Below, piece after piece: positions 52,383 to 61,686 of a stretch of 64,000 bases of DNA (position 1 is the first letter of the stretch; each line of letters opens with the position of its first letter). The DNA comes from Streptomyces sp. NBC_01294 (GTDB taxonomy: Bacteria > Actinomycetota > Actinomycetes > Streptomycetales > Streptomycetaceae). The translations under genes were made by a program, and so were the position numbers. The stretch is taken from contig NZ_CP108424.1 of the NCBI RefSeq assembly GCF_035917235.1, positions 222,738 to 286,737 on the forward strand. The letters run 5' to 3'. A model generated the notes under the pieces. The model saw only the letters and a program-made list of their open reading frames with translations. It did not search any database and was not told where the DNA came from.

Positions 52383-52937
52383 CTAGAAGGAGACGTCGAT
52401 GTAGTCGATGTCGGTGAATTCGACTTCGAGCTGGTCGGCGCGGGTTCCGCCGTCTTTGAAGTAGATGTCCTGGAGTCCTTCGGCGACGATGGCGCGCAGT
52501 TCCGGATCTGGGGCGCCCTGCTGCTGGGCGTCGAAGAGGCGCTGCGCGTAAGCCGGGGGGAGGTGGACGGTCAGCCGGCGCATCCGGCCGTCGTCGGTGG
52601 TGCCGACCGGGGCGGTGTACCCGAACCGTGCGCGGGTCTCGACGGTGATGCCCGTCCGGGTGGCGGCTTCTTTGCGGCGGCGGTTGCGCACCACAGGCTG
52701 CCAGCGTGCGCGCACAGCGGTGTCGATCCGGTCGGTGATCGCCTTCGGCGGGGTTTTGCGTTCCCCGGTGCGGTAGCGCTCGATGGAGCGCTGGCTGACG
52801 CCGAGCTCGGCGGCCACGGCCCTGGTGGTCTTCAGCTTGCCCATCAGGAAGTTGATGCGGCCCTTCAAGGTCTTGGGTGGCTCCCGCGTGAACGTCTCGC
52901 GGTCCGCGCGTTCCAGGGCCTCGTCGATGTCCCCCAC
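52383..52937 (-). CDS. tpg: Telomere terminal protein
   Basis: 184 residues, the usual Tpg length. GTG 52937 begins VGDIDEALERADRETFTREP, KTLKGRINFLMGKLKTTRAV, a helix-turn-helix AAELGVSQRSIERYRTGER, then RFGYTAPVGTTDDGRMRRLT, QRLFDAQQQGAPDPELRAIV, GLQDIYFKDGGTRADQLEVE and DIDYIDVSF. Tpg is covalently attached to the 5-prime ends of linear Streptomyces replicons and primes terminal patch synthesis. It starts six bases after the tap stop, with GGAG overlapping the end of tap, so the two are co-transcribed. Two further fragments (23.8 and 48.9 kb) show the gene has been copied and broken. Confidence 0.93.
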   Translation of the reverse strand: MGDIDEALERADRETFTREPPKTLKGRINFLMGKLKTTRAVAAELGVSQRSIERYRTGERKTPPKAITDRIDTAVRARWQPVVRNRRRKEAATRTGITVETRARFGYTAPVGTTDDGRMRRLTVHLPPAYAQRLFDAQQQGAPDPELRAIVAEGLQDIYFKDGGTRADQLEVEFTDIDYIDVSF

Positions 52938-52942
52938 GGCTT

Positions 52943-55033
52943 CTATTCTCCTTCGTCCAGGACGGCGTCGCCGCCCTTGATGTGGCGGGCGGGGTTGAGG
53001 CCCTTCTCCATGAGGTCGACGGCCCACGCCATCTCCTGGACGCCTTCGACCTTCGCGAGGCCCGGCGTCGTCCCGAGGCGGAAGGCTCCCGGGAGGGGCT
53101 TGCCGGACGTGGTGTAGGGCAGGAAGTCGAGCGGGGACGGTCCGGGGCTCGCGTAGACGACGCAGTCCGACAGCACACCGAGCGGGTACCGCCCCGTCGC
53201 CTTCGCCGTGTTGGCCATCTTGCGGTGCATGTTGACCCGCGCCTTCGAGATGACCGCGGCCCGGATGTCGGGCCGCCAGGTCGGCCGCTCCAGCGCCGGC
53301 CACCGCTCCCCGTCCCGGTAATGGCGTCCCTGGGGGCGTTCGCGGAGCTTGCCGATGCCGCCCTTGACGGTCGCCTTGATCGCGGCCAGCACAGCCGCCA
53401 TCCCAGGGTCGACGTCCTTGTGGTGCTCCATCGCGGCGAGGAACTGCCGGTCGTCCAGATCAGCGGTCACACCGAGATCGGCGAGGGTGTCGGCGTAGGC
53501 GGTCTTGAGGCGGTCGTGCCACGGATCCAGATAGGCGCCGGTCTCCCTGCGCAGGAACGCCTCGATCGGGGCGACGTCGAAGCCGAGTTCCTGGGCGTAG
53601 GCGACGGTGTGCGTCTGATACCAGGCCGGCCCCGTCGGCCGCTGCCCGGACGGCGTGAACGGCGACGGCAATCGCGGGTCCAGCTCGATCCCCGACAGGT
53701 CGACCAGCCAGGAACCGGGGATCTTCTTGTTGAACTTCGGCGCGTGGAAGTGGTCGGGTGCGGACAGGCCGACGACCAGACGCGCGGCCGCGGCGAGGAA
53801 CGCGGCGTTCAGATCCAGGCCGACCGCATACGGCAGCAGACACTCCTCATCCGACAGCAGCTCGACATCACGCACCCACTGGTACGCCTCTTCGTCCAGG
53901 AACCCGCCGGTCCACCCCTGCGCGACCGGGTGCTCTTGCGGGGCTTCCGGCGGGGCGGGGTCCATCGGCTCGGTGCCGAGCGAGCCCGGGTTGTAGGCGG
54001 CCTCCCACTCGCCGGTGGTCTCGTTCTTCACGGCGCGGGTCGGCGGACGCAGCGCGGTCATCAGCTCCAGCCCGGCAGTGGCGGTGGAGCCGCGGGGAGT
54101 GATCACCCGGGCCGCGTACGTACCCAGCACACGGGCGACCTCGGCCGGCTCCATGCCAGCGACACCGGGCCAAGCCCGCGCATCCAGCGCGTCCCACGAC
54201 AGGACCGCGAGCTGCACACACTGCCGCTGCCCGGCCTGCGCCGGACGGTAGATCCGCGCCCACGGCCCGAACCCCCGCTTGGTGAGCTTCCACTTCGCCT
54301 TCGCGATCTGCTTGACGACCGGGTGATCCTCGGGCAGACGCAGAGAACGGCGCTGCTCGTGGCCCTCCAGCCGCTCGGGCAGCCCCAGCCGTACGGCGGC
54401 CGACGCGGTGAGTACGACCAGCGGATCGGAGTCCTTGCCGTTGCGGTTCAACCGCGGCGTACCGAGCCCCGACTCCTTCAGCGTCCACTCCACCAACTGC
54501 GGGATCGTGCTGGCCGGGCAGTCCAGCACGATCCCGTTGACGCCGTACGCGCTCCCGTCACCATCCAGCACCACGAGCGGGCCGTGCGGGAATCGCGGGT
54601 CGACGGGCGCCGGCGTGGCGGCTTTCCGCGCCGGTCGACGCGACGCCGCAGACGGCCCGGCCTTCACGGGCGCCTTCACGACTGGCTCCGGTGCAGCGAC
54701 GATGGCGGTGGTGGCCGCCTGGGTGGTTTGCTCCACGGGGCCGGTGAATGCCTCCGAAACGGCGGCAGGATCGGATGCGGCGGGTGAGGGGTACCGCTCG
54801 GCCCAGCCATCCAGCAGCCGCAGATAAGCCTGCAGGCGTGGCGGGCGTGGCTCGGAGCGGCCGTTCTCCCAGTTCTTCACCGTCTGCGGCGTCGACTTCA
54901 ACGCGGCCGCGAGCCGCGCCTGCGTGATGCCGGCCGCCTCACGCAGCCGCGCCCGCTCCGCCGGAGCCGGCAATCGCGGCTCGCCCTCCAGCAGGGCGTC
55001 CACCGCGTCGAACAGTTCTTCCTGGCTCGGCAT
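52943..55033 (-). CDS. tap: Telomere-associated protein
   Basis: 696 residues, near the usual Tap length (~740). N-terminal helix-turn-helix (ARLREAAGITQARLAAALKS, TPQTVKNWENGRSEPRPPRL), then a long region with HGPLVVLDGDGSAYGVNGIV, VLTASAAVRLGLPERLEGHE and a C-terminal half with LPYAVGLDLNAAFLAAAARL, GAYLDPWHDRLKTAYADTLA and DCVVYASPGPSPLDFLPYTT, whose acidic residues and D-x-N pattern recall a polymerase-like fold. Tap binds telomeric 3-prime overhangs and recruits Tpg. Upstream lies an AT-rich promoter region. Intact, and paired with tpg. Confidence 0.93.
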   Translation of the reverse strand: MPSQEELFDAVDALLEGEPRLPAPAERARLREAAGITQARLAAALKSTPQTVKNWENGRSEPRPPRLQAYLRLLDGWAERYPSPAASDPAAVSEAFTGPVEQTTQAATTAIVAAPEPVVKAPVKAGPSAASRRPARKAATPAPVDPRFPHGPLVVLDGDGSAYGVNGIVLDCPASTIPQLVEWTLKESGLGTPRLNRNGKDSDPLVVLTASAAVRLGLPERLEGHEQRRSLRLPEDHPVVKQIAKAKWKLTKRGFGPWARIYRPAQAGQRQCVQLAVLSWDALDARAWPGVAGMEPAEVARVLGTYAARVITPRGSTATAGLELMTALRPPTRAVKNETTGEWEAAYNPGSLGTEPMDPAPPEAPQEHPVAQGWTGGFLDEEAYQWVRDVELLSDEECLLPYAVGLDLNAAFLAAAARLVVGLSAPDHFHAPKFNKKIPGSWLVDLSGIELDPRLPSPFTPSGQRPTGPAWYQTHTVAYAQELGFDVAPIEAFLRRETGAYLDPWHDRLKTAYADTLADLGVTADLDDRQFLAAMEHHKDVDPGMAAVLAAIKATVKGGIGKLRERPQGRHYRDGERWPALERPTWRPDIRAAVISKARVNMHRKMANTAKATGRYPLGVLSDCVVYASPGPSPLDFLPYTTSGKPLPGAFRLGTTPGLAKVEGVQEMAWAVDLMEKGLNPARHIKGGDAVLDEGE

Positions 55034-55305
55034 GGCCCACCTCCACCCCGAACCCTAGCAAAATTAACCCCACCCAAATATTGGATTTAACCCGTAACCT
55101 ACTCGTTTCCACCCTGCCGGGTGCCCGATCTGCACTCCGGGGGCGACGCTGGACCCCAAAGGTCCTTTGCAACGCAGCCGCTGCGCTCCTCACCGCCTTG
55201 ACCTGGCGGCCCGCCGAACCGGTACCTGCTAAGCGGTGTGATCGTTAAGGGCAGTCATGAGTGGCGCGCCAGTATTTCAACTGATCACCCAGCACGGAGG
55301 CCCGC
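55034..55305. promoter_or_regulatory. AT-rich divergent promoter region (tap / ACP cluster)
   Basis: A locally AT-rich tract (AAAATTAACCCCACCCAAAT, then ATTGGATTTAACCCG) lies upstream of tap; the minus-strand TAATTT near 55064 is a possible -10. The rest up to the ACP start shows GGTACC and no gene. The tap and ACP genes diverge here. Confidence 0.4.
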
Positions 55306-55593
55306 ATGTCTGATGAATTCGACACAGCTGAATTCGACTGTGACTCGCTCATCCAACTGCTGCGAGAGGAGTTCGCCGTCCCCGCAGATCGGCTGCGCCG
55401 CGACGCGACGCTGGAACAGGTGGGACTGGACTCCCTGGCACTGCTCGAGGTCGTAGTCGTCCTCCAGGGTCGAGCAGGAGTACATCTGGAAGACGAATTC
55501 TTCGACATCCGCCCCTCCGACACCCTGGAGCGCGCCGCCGAAACTCTGAAGACAGCGCTGTCGGCGAGCCCTGTCCCTGCCGTCAGGCCGTAG
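55306..55593 (+). CDS. Acyl carrier protein
   Basis: 95 residues: CDSLIQLLREEFAVPADRLR, TLEQVGLDSLALLEVVVVLQ with the phosphopantetheine serine (G-L-D-S-L), and a C-terminal helix TLERAAETLKTALSASPV. A divergent ACP with an acidic start, as in small type II fatty-acid or polyketide clusters. It opens a cluster of ketosynthase, SDR and KAS III genes. Confidence 0.9.
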   Translation: MSDEFDTAEFDCDSLIQLLREEFAVPADRLRRDATLEQVGLDSLALLEVVVVLQGRAGVHLEDEFFDIRPSDTLERAAETLKTALSASPVPAVRP

Positions 55594-55614
55594 AGGGAAC
55601 ACCGAGGAGAAGGC

Positions 55615-56841
55615 GTGTTCACCGACGGCATCGCCGTGACAGGAATCGGCTTGGTCACGCCCGCTGGCCTGGAAGCCGAGACGTGCTGGTCGACCCTCTG
55701 CGCCGGGCGCAGTGTGGCCGAGGCGGATCCGGCCCTTGCCGGACTGCCCGTGGACTTCTCCTGCCGCGTTCGTGGCCTCGACGTCGTCGGAGAGATCGGC
55801 CCCCAACGAGCACGACGCACCGACAGATTCACACACCTGGCGCTGGCTGCTGCCCGACGAGCCGTGGTGGACGCCGGGCTGGATCCAGGGGCGTGGGCAT
55901 CAACGCGTATCGGCGTCGTTCTCGGCGTCGGAAGCAACAGCCTGGAGACATACCCGGCGGAGTTCAGTCACCTGACAGAGGGACGACCCCAAGCTGTCTC
56001 GCCCACTGCCGTACACCGCAGCATCCCGAGCAATCCCACAGGAGAGATCACGCGGGAGCTCGGCACACTGGGGCCCGCTTTCACGGTGTCGAGTGCCTGC
56101 GGCTCTGGCGCGACCGCACTGGGCATCGCACGCGATCTCGTGCGGGCCGGCTCGTGCGACATCGTTCTGGCCGGCGGCAGCGAATCAGCCCGCTCCCGCA
56201 TGACCGCGACCTGCTTCGCGCAAATGCGCGCGCTGTCGCGCCGTTCCGCCCACCCCGCCTTGGCCAGCCGCCCCTTCGATACCGACCGCGATGGATTCGT
56301 CCTGGGCGAAGGTGCCGCATTGCTCGTTCTGGAACGCGCCAGTCACGCACGGCGCCGCGGCGTCACCCCCCGCGCCATCCTCCGCGGCTTCGCTTCCACC
56401 TCCGACGCACACAGCGCCACCGCACCGCACCCCGAAGGCGCCGGCGCAGAACGCGCCATCCGCGCCGCACTGTCCGACGCCGGATGCACCCCCAGGGACG
56501 TCGGACACATCAACGCCCACGGCACCTCGACACGCCTGGGCGACGCGATCGAGGCACAGCTCCTGCACCGGCTGTACAACGGTGCCACCCCTCCGGTTAC
56601 CGCAATCAAGGGTGTGATCGGCCACGCTCTCGGCGCTGCGGCGGCCATCGAAGCGGCCATCACCATCCTCAGCCTGCAGAGACAGCGCGTCCCTCCGACC
56701 GCGAACCTCATCGCCCAGGACCCAGCCTGCGAAATCGACGTCGTCACTGGCGGGCCACGCACCTGCTCCATGGACGTAGCGATCTCCACCTCCTTCGGCT
56801 TCGACGGCCACAACTCAGTCCTACTCTTCTCCGCACCCTGA
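55615..56841 (+). CDS. Beta-ketoacyl-ACP synthase (KAS II / FabF-like)
   Basis: 408 residues from GTG 55615. Condensing-enzyme triad: TVSSACGSGATALGIA (Cys), GHINAHGTSTRLGDAIEAQL (His) and IKGVIGHALGAAAAIEAAIT (His). Start FTDGIAVTGIGLVTPAGLEA, end ISTSFGFDGHNSVLLFSAP. Chain-elongating enzyme acting on the upstream ACP, 21 bases away. Whether it makes a fatty acid, lipid signal or polyketide is not evident. Confidence 0.92.
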   Translation: MFTDGIAVTGIGLVTPAGLEAETCWSTLCAGRSVAEADPALAGLPVDFSCRVRGLDVVGEIGPQRARRTDRFTHLALAAARRAVVDAGLDPGAWASTRIGVVLGVGSNSLETYPAEFSHLTEGRPQAVSPTAVHRSIPSNPTGEITRELGTLGPAFTVSSACGSGATALGIARDLVRAGSCDIVLAGGSESARSRMTATCFAQMRALSRRSAHPALASRPFDTDRDGFVLGEGAALLVLERASHARRRGVTPRAILRGFASTSDAHSATAPHPEGAGAERAIRAALSDAGCTPRDVGHINAHGTSTRLGDAIEAQLLHRLYNGATPPVTAIKGVIGHALGAAAAIEAAITILSLQRQRVPPTANLIAQDPACEIDVVTGGPRTCSMDVAISTSFGFDGHNSVLLFSAP

Positions 56842-57410
56842 CGCGTCAACACTTCCCGTGCCACCAGCAGCAGCAGCCGCCAGGACACGGCAGCGCTGAA
56901 CGTCACCATCACGGCGCCGCACCAGCGCCACCAGCCTGGGAAACGCACCTGCCATGAGCACTGCTGGCACGGCACAGGCAGCACCCCTTGACGGGAGTAT
57001 CAAGGTCAAATACTGGCCAGGGATCTCAGTTACTGATTTCGTCGAATGAGTCGTCCGTGCTGGTGGTGAACCCGTGGCGAGGACGAACTGCGTGGGGACC
57101 CCCTGTCTGGTCCGCCGGCCTGCGGGCCGACTCTCCTCGTGGGGCAGTCCAGGCAGGCTCTGCGATCCCACGGTCTTCACCCCACCGAATACCGGCAGCC
57201 GCGCAAACGTCCCGGACCTGGTCGTAGGCGCGACGGCCCAACCACAAGCGGTTCGTGCTCATGCTCACCAAGGGTGACCCCGACCTGCGAGGGAAGGCTC
57301 GCAGTGATTCCGCGGCGAGGCCACAACTGCGCTTCATCCTGGTCGTTGCCCACTGAGCGGTGGCACACCAGGTGCCGGGACGTCTGTGGACCCTCGGGAG
57401 TGACGTACGA
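56842..57410. other. Intergenic stretch within the lipid-type cluster
   Basis: 569 bases. A minus-strand frame (57026-57262; MSTNRLWLGRRAYDQVRDVC, AAAGIRWGEDRGIAEPAWTA) could be a small protein but has no family. No terminator or repeat recognised; the gap may mean separate promoters for the halves of the cluster. Confidence 0.35.
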
Positions 57411-58316
57411 ATGGCGATGGATACCTCGAGCGGCCGGCGGGTTCAACGCAGTGTGCTGGTTACGGGGGCAACTGGGGGGATCGGCGCGGCGACGGCGCTG
57501 CGGTTGGCCGGCTGCGGTTTCGATGTGATCGGTACAGCGCGCAGCCAGGAGAAGGCGGACGGTCTGCTCGCTGCCGCCGCGGCGCGGGGGCAGCGGCTGA
57601 GGACGGTGGTACTGGATGTCGCCGAGCCGTCTTCCTGCGAGGAGGCGATTGCGCGTATCGCGGAGATGACGGGGGGTGTCTTGTGGGCGGTGGTGAACAA
57701 CGCCGGGGTGCCGCAGGCCGGGGCGCTCGAGGACGTGAGTGATGAGCAGGCCCGGTACCTGCTGGAGGTGAACGTTCTGGGGGCCATGCGGATCTGCCGC
57801 TTCGCCCTGCCGCAGATGCGTCGACGTGGTGAGGGTCGGATCGTGAACGTGTCGTCGGGTCTCGGCCGAGTGCCCTGGCCGCTGGGCGGCTGGTACAGCG
57901 CGAGCAAGCACGCGCTGAGCGCGCTCACCCACTGCCTGCGCGTGGAGATGGCGCATGCTGGCGTCCGCGTGTCTTTGGTGGAGCCTGGAGCATTCGCCAC
58001 CGCGATGCTGGACCGGGCGGTCGACGATCTCGCCCAGGTCGACCGAGGCGGGGCGGCGGGCTACGACCGATCGCAGTCTCTGTTCGGGGCTGTCAACGCA
58101 CGTGTCCCCGGTCCCGAGCCGGTCGCCCGGATCATCGAGAAGGCGCTGACCTCCCCCCGGCCCAAGGCCCGGTACACCGTCGGCTTCGACGCCCGCCTCC
58201 TGGTGCCGCTTCACACCGTGTCACCGCTGTGGCTGTCGGACTGGGTGAAACACACGGTCAGCGGCCTGCCTCGCCAAGCACCGGCGCATGCCGACGTGGT
58301 GAAGGAGTTGGCATGA
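57411..58316 (+). CDS. Short-chain dehydrogenase/reductase
   Basis: 301 residues: cofactor motif VLVTGATGGIGAATALRLAG (G-x-x-x-G-x-G), NNAGVPQAGALED, and catalytic VNVSSGLGRVPWPLGGWYSA with S and Y-x-x-x-K (YSASK). The C-terminal tail is basic and Trp-rich (LWLSDWVKHTVSGLPRQAP), longer than in core SDRs. Likely reduces a ketoacyl group made by the neighbouring synthases. Its stop overlaps the KAS III start (ATGA). ATG 57411 follows GGGAG. Confidence 0.88.
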   Translation: MAMDTSSGRRVQRSVLVTGATGGIGAATALRLAGCGFDVIGTARSQEKADGLLAAAAARGQRLRTVVLDVAEPSSCEEAIARIAEMTGGVLWAVVNNAGVPQAGALEDVSDEQARYLLEVNVLGAMRICRFALPQMRRRGEGRIVNVSSGLGRVPWPLGGWYSASKHALSALTHCLRVEMAHAGVRVSLVEPGAFATAMLDRAVDDLAQVDRGGAAGYDRSQSLFGAVNARVPGPEPVARIIEKALTSPRPKARYTVGFDARLLVPLHTVSPLWLSDWVKHTVSGLPRQAPAHADVVKELA

Positions 58317-59302
58317 GTCTTTACAGCCGCATCACTCAGGTCGCCGTCCATCTGCCTGACGACCGCCAAACCGCGCGAGCTATCGAGGACCGGCTGCATG
58401 AGCACAGCGGTGTACGGGTTCCGGCCGGCTTGCTGCAGAGGCTCTACGGGCTGGAAGAGCGCGTCGTCGCCGCGGACGGCGACTTGCCCTCCGGCCTCGC
58501 CTCCCATGCCGTCGGCCGTGTCCTGACCCAGGCAGACCTCGAACCGGGCGAAGTCGACCTGCTGCTGTTCGCCGCGGTCAGCGCCGACGTCCAGGAACCC
58601 GCCAACGCCCACATCGTCGCCGCCCAGACCGGACTGTCCTGTCCAGTCTTCGACGTCTCCAACGCCTGCAACAGTGTCCTGAACGCCCTGGAGGTCGCGG
58701 ACGCCTTCATCCGCACCGGCCGTTACCGGCGGATCCTGATCGCATGCGGGGAAACCCTCAGCCGCCTCAGCCGATGGAACCTGACTCCCACCACCCTGCG
58801 CACCGGCCTGACTTCCCTGACCGGCGGGGACATGGGAGCCGCCCTGCTCGTCGAAGCCTCCCCCCGGCCGGGCATCATCGCTCACACGTTCATGGCCAAC
58901 TCCGCGGGCTGGCCGGCTGCCACCCTCTTCAACCCCCACCACGCCCCCGACGGCCCGCCGGGACTGCACATCGACTCCGAAAAGCTCCTCGCCTCCTTTC
59001 TCGGCATCGACACCCGCGCCGCGCAGTGGCTGAAGGAACAGCACGCCGATCCGAACGAACACGGTCTGGTCTGCCTCCACCAGCCGTCAGTCCCCTTCGT
59101 CCGCACCTTCTGCGAACGCCTCAACATCCAGCCCGACACGGTTGTGCCCACCTTCCACCGCACCGGCAACATGGGTGCAGCCACCATCCCCCTCCAACTC
59201 GCCCACGCCGCCGACCAAGGCCGACTACGCCCGGGCACACAGGTGGTCCTGTTCGGTATGGCCAGCGGCGCCAGCGGCGGCGTGATGCTGATCAGCTGGT
59301 AG
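58313..59302 (+). CDS. KAS III / FabH-like condensing enzyme
   Basis: 329 residues: SNACNSVLNALEVADAFIRT with the active Cys, CLHQPSVPFVRTFCERLNIQ with His, and TFHRTGNMGAATIPLQLAHA with Asn, the C-H-N triad of FabH-type enzymes. N-terminal QVAVHLPDDRQTARAIEDRL. FabH starts chains from acyl-CoA; related enzymes make butenolides or furans. Co-translated with the SDR. In this cluster it would feed the ACP and KAS II. Confidence 0.9.
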   Translation: MSLYSRITQVAVHLPDDRQTARAIEDRLHEHSGVRVPAGLLQRLYGLEERVVAADGDLPSGLASHAVGRVLTQADLEPGEVDLLLFAAVSADVQEPANAHIVAAQTGLSCPVFDVSNACNSVLNALEVADAFIRTGRYRRILIACGETLSRLSRWNLTPTTLRTGLTSLTGGDMGAALLVEASPRPGIIAHTFMANSAGWPAATLFNPHHAPDGPPGLHIDSEKLLASFLGIDTRAAQWLKEQHADPNEHGLVCLHQPSVPFVRTFCERLNIQPDTVVPTFHRTGNMGAATIPLQLAHAADQGRLRPGTQVVLFGMASGASGGVMLISW

Positions 59303-59367
59303 GCACCAGCTGGTAGACGCCGTGGCCCCCGCGCTCGCGATCGTCGCCGGGAAGTCGACCGTGAGTT

Positions 59368-59640
59368 ACTGAGTGGCTTCGTTCGAGGGGCGGGGTCTTG
59401 TGCGCGCAGGCGGATGGCGCGGACACGGGCGTGCTGGGGACCGACCAGGTCGTAGAGCTCGTACGCGGTCGCGGCGATCGGCGGGTGGGGCGGTGGCTTG
59501 CGGGGGTGCGGCTGCTGGTGCTGCTACTTCGGTCGGCGTAGCGGACGGACAGGGCCAGTCCGCCCCCCGGCTTGATGCCCGTCACGCAGGCGGCGGCGAC
59601 CTGCGCAGCCAGATCTGTGGTGACGGCTCGGTCCTCGAGT
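59368..59640 (-). pseudogene. DNA polymerase IV-type (Y-family) little-finger fragment
   Basis: Pieces in two frames: RAVTTDLAAQVAAACVTGIK, GGGLALSVRYADRSSSTSSR, then PIAATAYELYDLVGPQHARV, RAIRLRAQDPAP. This is the pattern of the C-terminal DNA-binding domain of DinB polymerases. The polymerase core is absent. Located just downstream of the KAS III gene. Confidence 0.5.
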
Positions 59641-60018
59641 CATCGGAGCATTGAACGATGAAACCAGGGGGTCAGTGAATTGGTCCGCCGTGGCCACGAG
59701 CGCGCGACGCAGGTCCACAGAAGTTGATCCGAAACCCAAACCCGTTCTGGCTCAACTTGTGTGAGCTGCGCTGTGCGCGCCGAGCCCGCGTCCCCTGACC
59801 TGCTGGTTCTCGTCATTCAGGGTCCCGTCGTACTAGCGTCGAAACGGCACCACAGCAGTTGAGCCGGTACCTGAGAACGGGCGGCAGCGTGCAACAGGAG
59901 CCGCGAGACGACGTCGCAGCCGCGCCGCCGGTCTCATGAGGTGTGGCTGCCTTCCGTGCGCCGTTCCCTCTACGCAAGATCACCCGCACCCGTGGTCTTC
60001 GTGATCGTTTCACCTTGC
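59641..60018. other. Intergenic stretch, no gene seen
   Basis: No convincing frame or repeat. Confidence 0.3.
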
Positions 60019-60171
60019 GTGAAGACTCCGGCAATTCTCATCGCCTCGGCGCTCGGCGCTGCTGCCGCCCTCGCCCTGGCCACGCCCGCAGTAGCCACCC
60101 ACGGAAGCGCGGCCCCAGCCGCAGTTGCGTCGCAGTGGCCCGGTGGGACCGACGCTCGCTGGGCCGACTGA
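60019..60171 (+). CDS. Possible small secreted peptide
   Basis: 50 residues from GTG 60019: VKTPAILIASALGAAAALAL, ATPAVA, then THGSAAPAAVASQWPGG. A typical signal peptide with an AVA cleavage site, leaving ~24 residues. No clear ribosome-binding site, so expression is uncertain. Confidence 0.4.
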   Translation: MKTPAILIASALGAAAALALATPAVATHGSAAPAAVASQWPGGTDARWAD

Positions 60172-60363
60172 GCCGAGCTGAGCGCGTTGGGAGTCGGGTT
60201 CCCGTGGCCTGGCCAGCAGAGCCATAGGGTCCGACTCCGCATCTTTCAAGGCCTTTCCTAGGCGACCGCTACAGCGCATGGCCTACCCGGACCCTCCGCG
60301 TCACACCGGGCCCTGCGGGAACGCACTCGCGCAGCACGACGGCCCACCCTGAAGGGGGAATCG

Positions 60364-61599
60364 GTGAGCACTTCCGAGATCGACTTCGAGGCGGTCTTTC
60401 ATGCCTTGCCGGGCGCCGTTGCCCTGCTGAGCCCGGACCTGGTGTTCGCCGAAGCCAACGACGCCTACCTGGCGCTGTCGGGCCGCACGCGCGAGCAGGT
60501 GGTGGGCCGCTACCTATTCGACGTCTTCCCCGACAACCCCGACGACCCGGCTGCGAGCGGCATGCGCAACGTGGAGGCGTCCCTGCGCAGGGTCGCCTCC
60601 ACCGGGGAAAGCGACAGCATGGCACTGCAGCGCTACGACGTGGAGGACCCCGAGCGGCCGGGGGTGTGGGAGGAGCGGTACTGGAGCCCGGTCAACGTCC
60701 CGGTGCGCGGTCCGGACGGCGCCGTGGCGATGGCGCTGCACCGGGTGGAGGAGGTCACCGCGCTCATCCACGCCCGCGGCACCCGCAGCGGCGATAAAGA
60801 CCGGGTCCTGGAAGCAGAGCTCTACACCCGCGCCCGGGAACTCCAGGACCTCAACCAGCGCCTGCGCGAGGCCCACGCCCGCGAACGCGAAATCGCACTC
60901 CACCTCCAGCAGTCGATGCTGCCCGCACCCGGCCCGCTCGGCCACCGCGCAGCGGTGCGCTACCGGCCCGCCACCGGCTCCCTCAACGTCTGCGGCGACT
61001 GGTACGACCTGATCGACCTGACCGACCTGCCCCACCGCGACCACACCGCCGTCGCCGTCGGTGACGTCGTCGGCCACGGACTGCACGCCGCCGGCGTCAT
61101 GGGCCAGCTTCGCAGCGCCCTGTCCGCCGCCTCCCGGGTGGCAGCCGGGCCCGCCCAGGCCCTTGAAGTGCTCGGCCTGTACGCCCGCCATGTCGACGGC
61201 GCGGAGTCCGCCACCGCCGTTTCGGTGTTCGTCGACTGGGCCGGCCACACCCTCACCTACAGCAGCGCCGGTCACCCGCCGCCCCTGCTCTGCCACCCGG
61301 ACGGCACCATCACATTCCTCGACCAGGCGACCGACCCCCCACTGGGAGCCCGCCCCGAACACGTACCCCGCCCCCAGAGCCAGGCCGCCTTCACCGACGG
61401 CTCCACTCTCGTCCTCTACACCGACGGACTCATCGAGCGCCGCCACGAAGACATCGACACCGGCCTCCACCGGCTTGCCGAATCCCTCACGCGCCACCGC
61501 ACCGCAGCCCCCGAGCAGCTCGCCGACGCCCTCCTGGCCGATCTGATCCCGCCCGCCGGCATGACCGACGACACCGCCCTGGTCGTCCTCCGCCTCTGA
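60364..61599 (+). CDS. PAS-domain SpoIIE-type serine phosphatase
   Basis: 411 residues from GTG 60364. PAS domain (FEAVFHALPGAVALLSPDLV, NDAYLALSGRTREQVVGRYL), a coiled-coil link (LEAELYTRARELQDLNQRLR), then PP2C-like SpoIIE domain: LQQSMLPAPGPLGHRAAVRY, VCGDWYDLIDL (metal aspartate), GDVVGHGLHAAGVMGQLRSA, LVLYTDGLIERRHEDID and MTDDTALVVLRL. It would dephosphorylate an anti-anti-sigma (STAS) protein after sensing through PAS. A STAS remnant is at 47.5 kb. No anti-sigma gene is beside it. Confidence 0.92.
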   Translation: MSTSEIDFEAVFHALPGAVALLSPDLVFAEANDAYLALSGRTREQVVGRYLFDVFPDNPDDPAASGMRNVEASLRRVASTGESDSMALQRYDVEDPERPGVWEERYWSPVNVPVRGPDGAVAMALHRVEEVTALIHARGTRSGDKDRVLEAELYTRARELQDLNQRLREAHAREREIALHLQQSMLPAPGPLGHRAAVRYRPATGSLNVCGDWYDLIDLTDLPHRDHTAVAVGDVVGHGLHAAGVMGQLRSALSAASRVAAGPAQALEVLGLYARHVDGAESATAVSVFVDWAGHTLTYSSAGHPPPLLCHPDGTITFLDQATDPPLGARPEHVPRPQSQAAFTDGSTLVLYTDGLIERRHEDIDTGLHRLAESLTRHRTAAPEQLADALLADLIPPAGMTDDTALVVLRL

Positions 61600-61686
61600 C
61601 GACAGGCAGGCCGGTGCGTGGGCCTGGAGAGTCGGGTCCGTCGGCGCCAGCACGCGGCGGACCCTCGAGGCCGAGGGGGAACCTCT

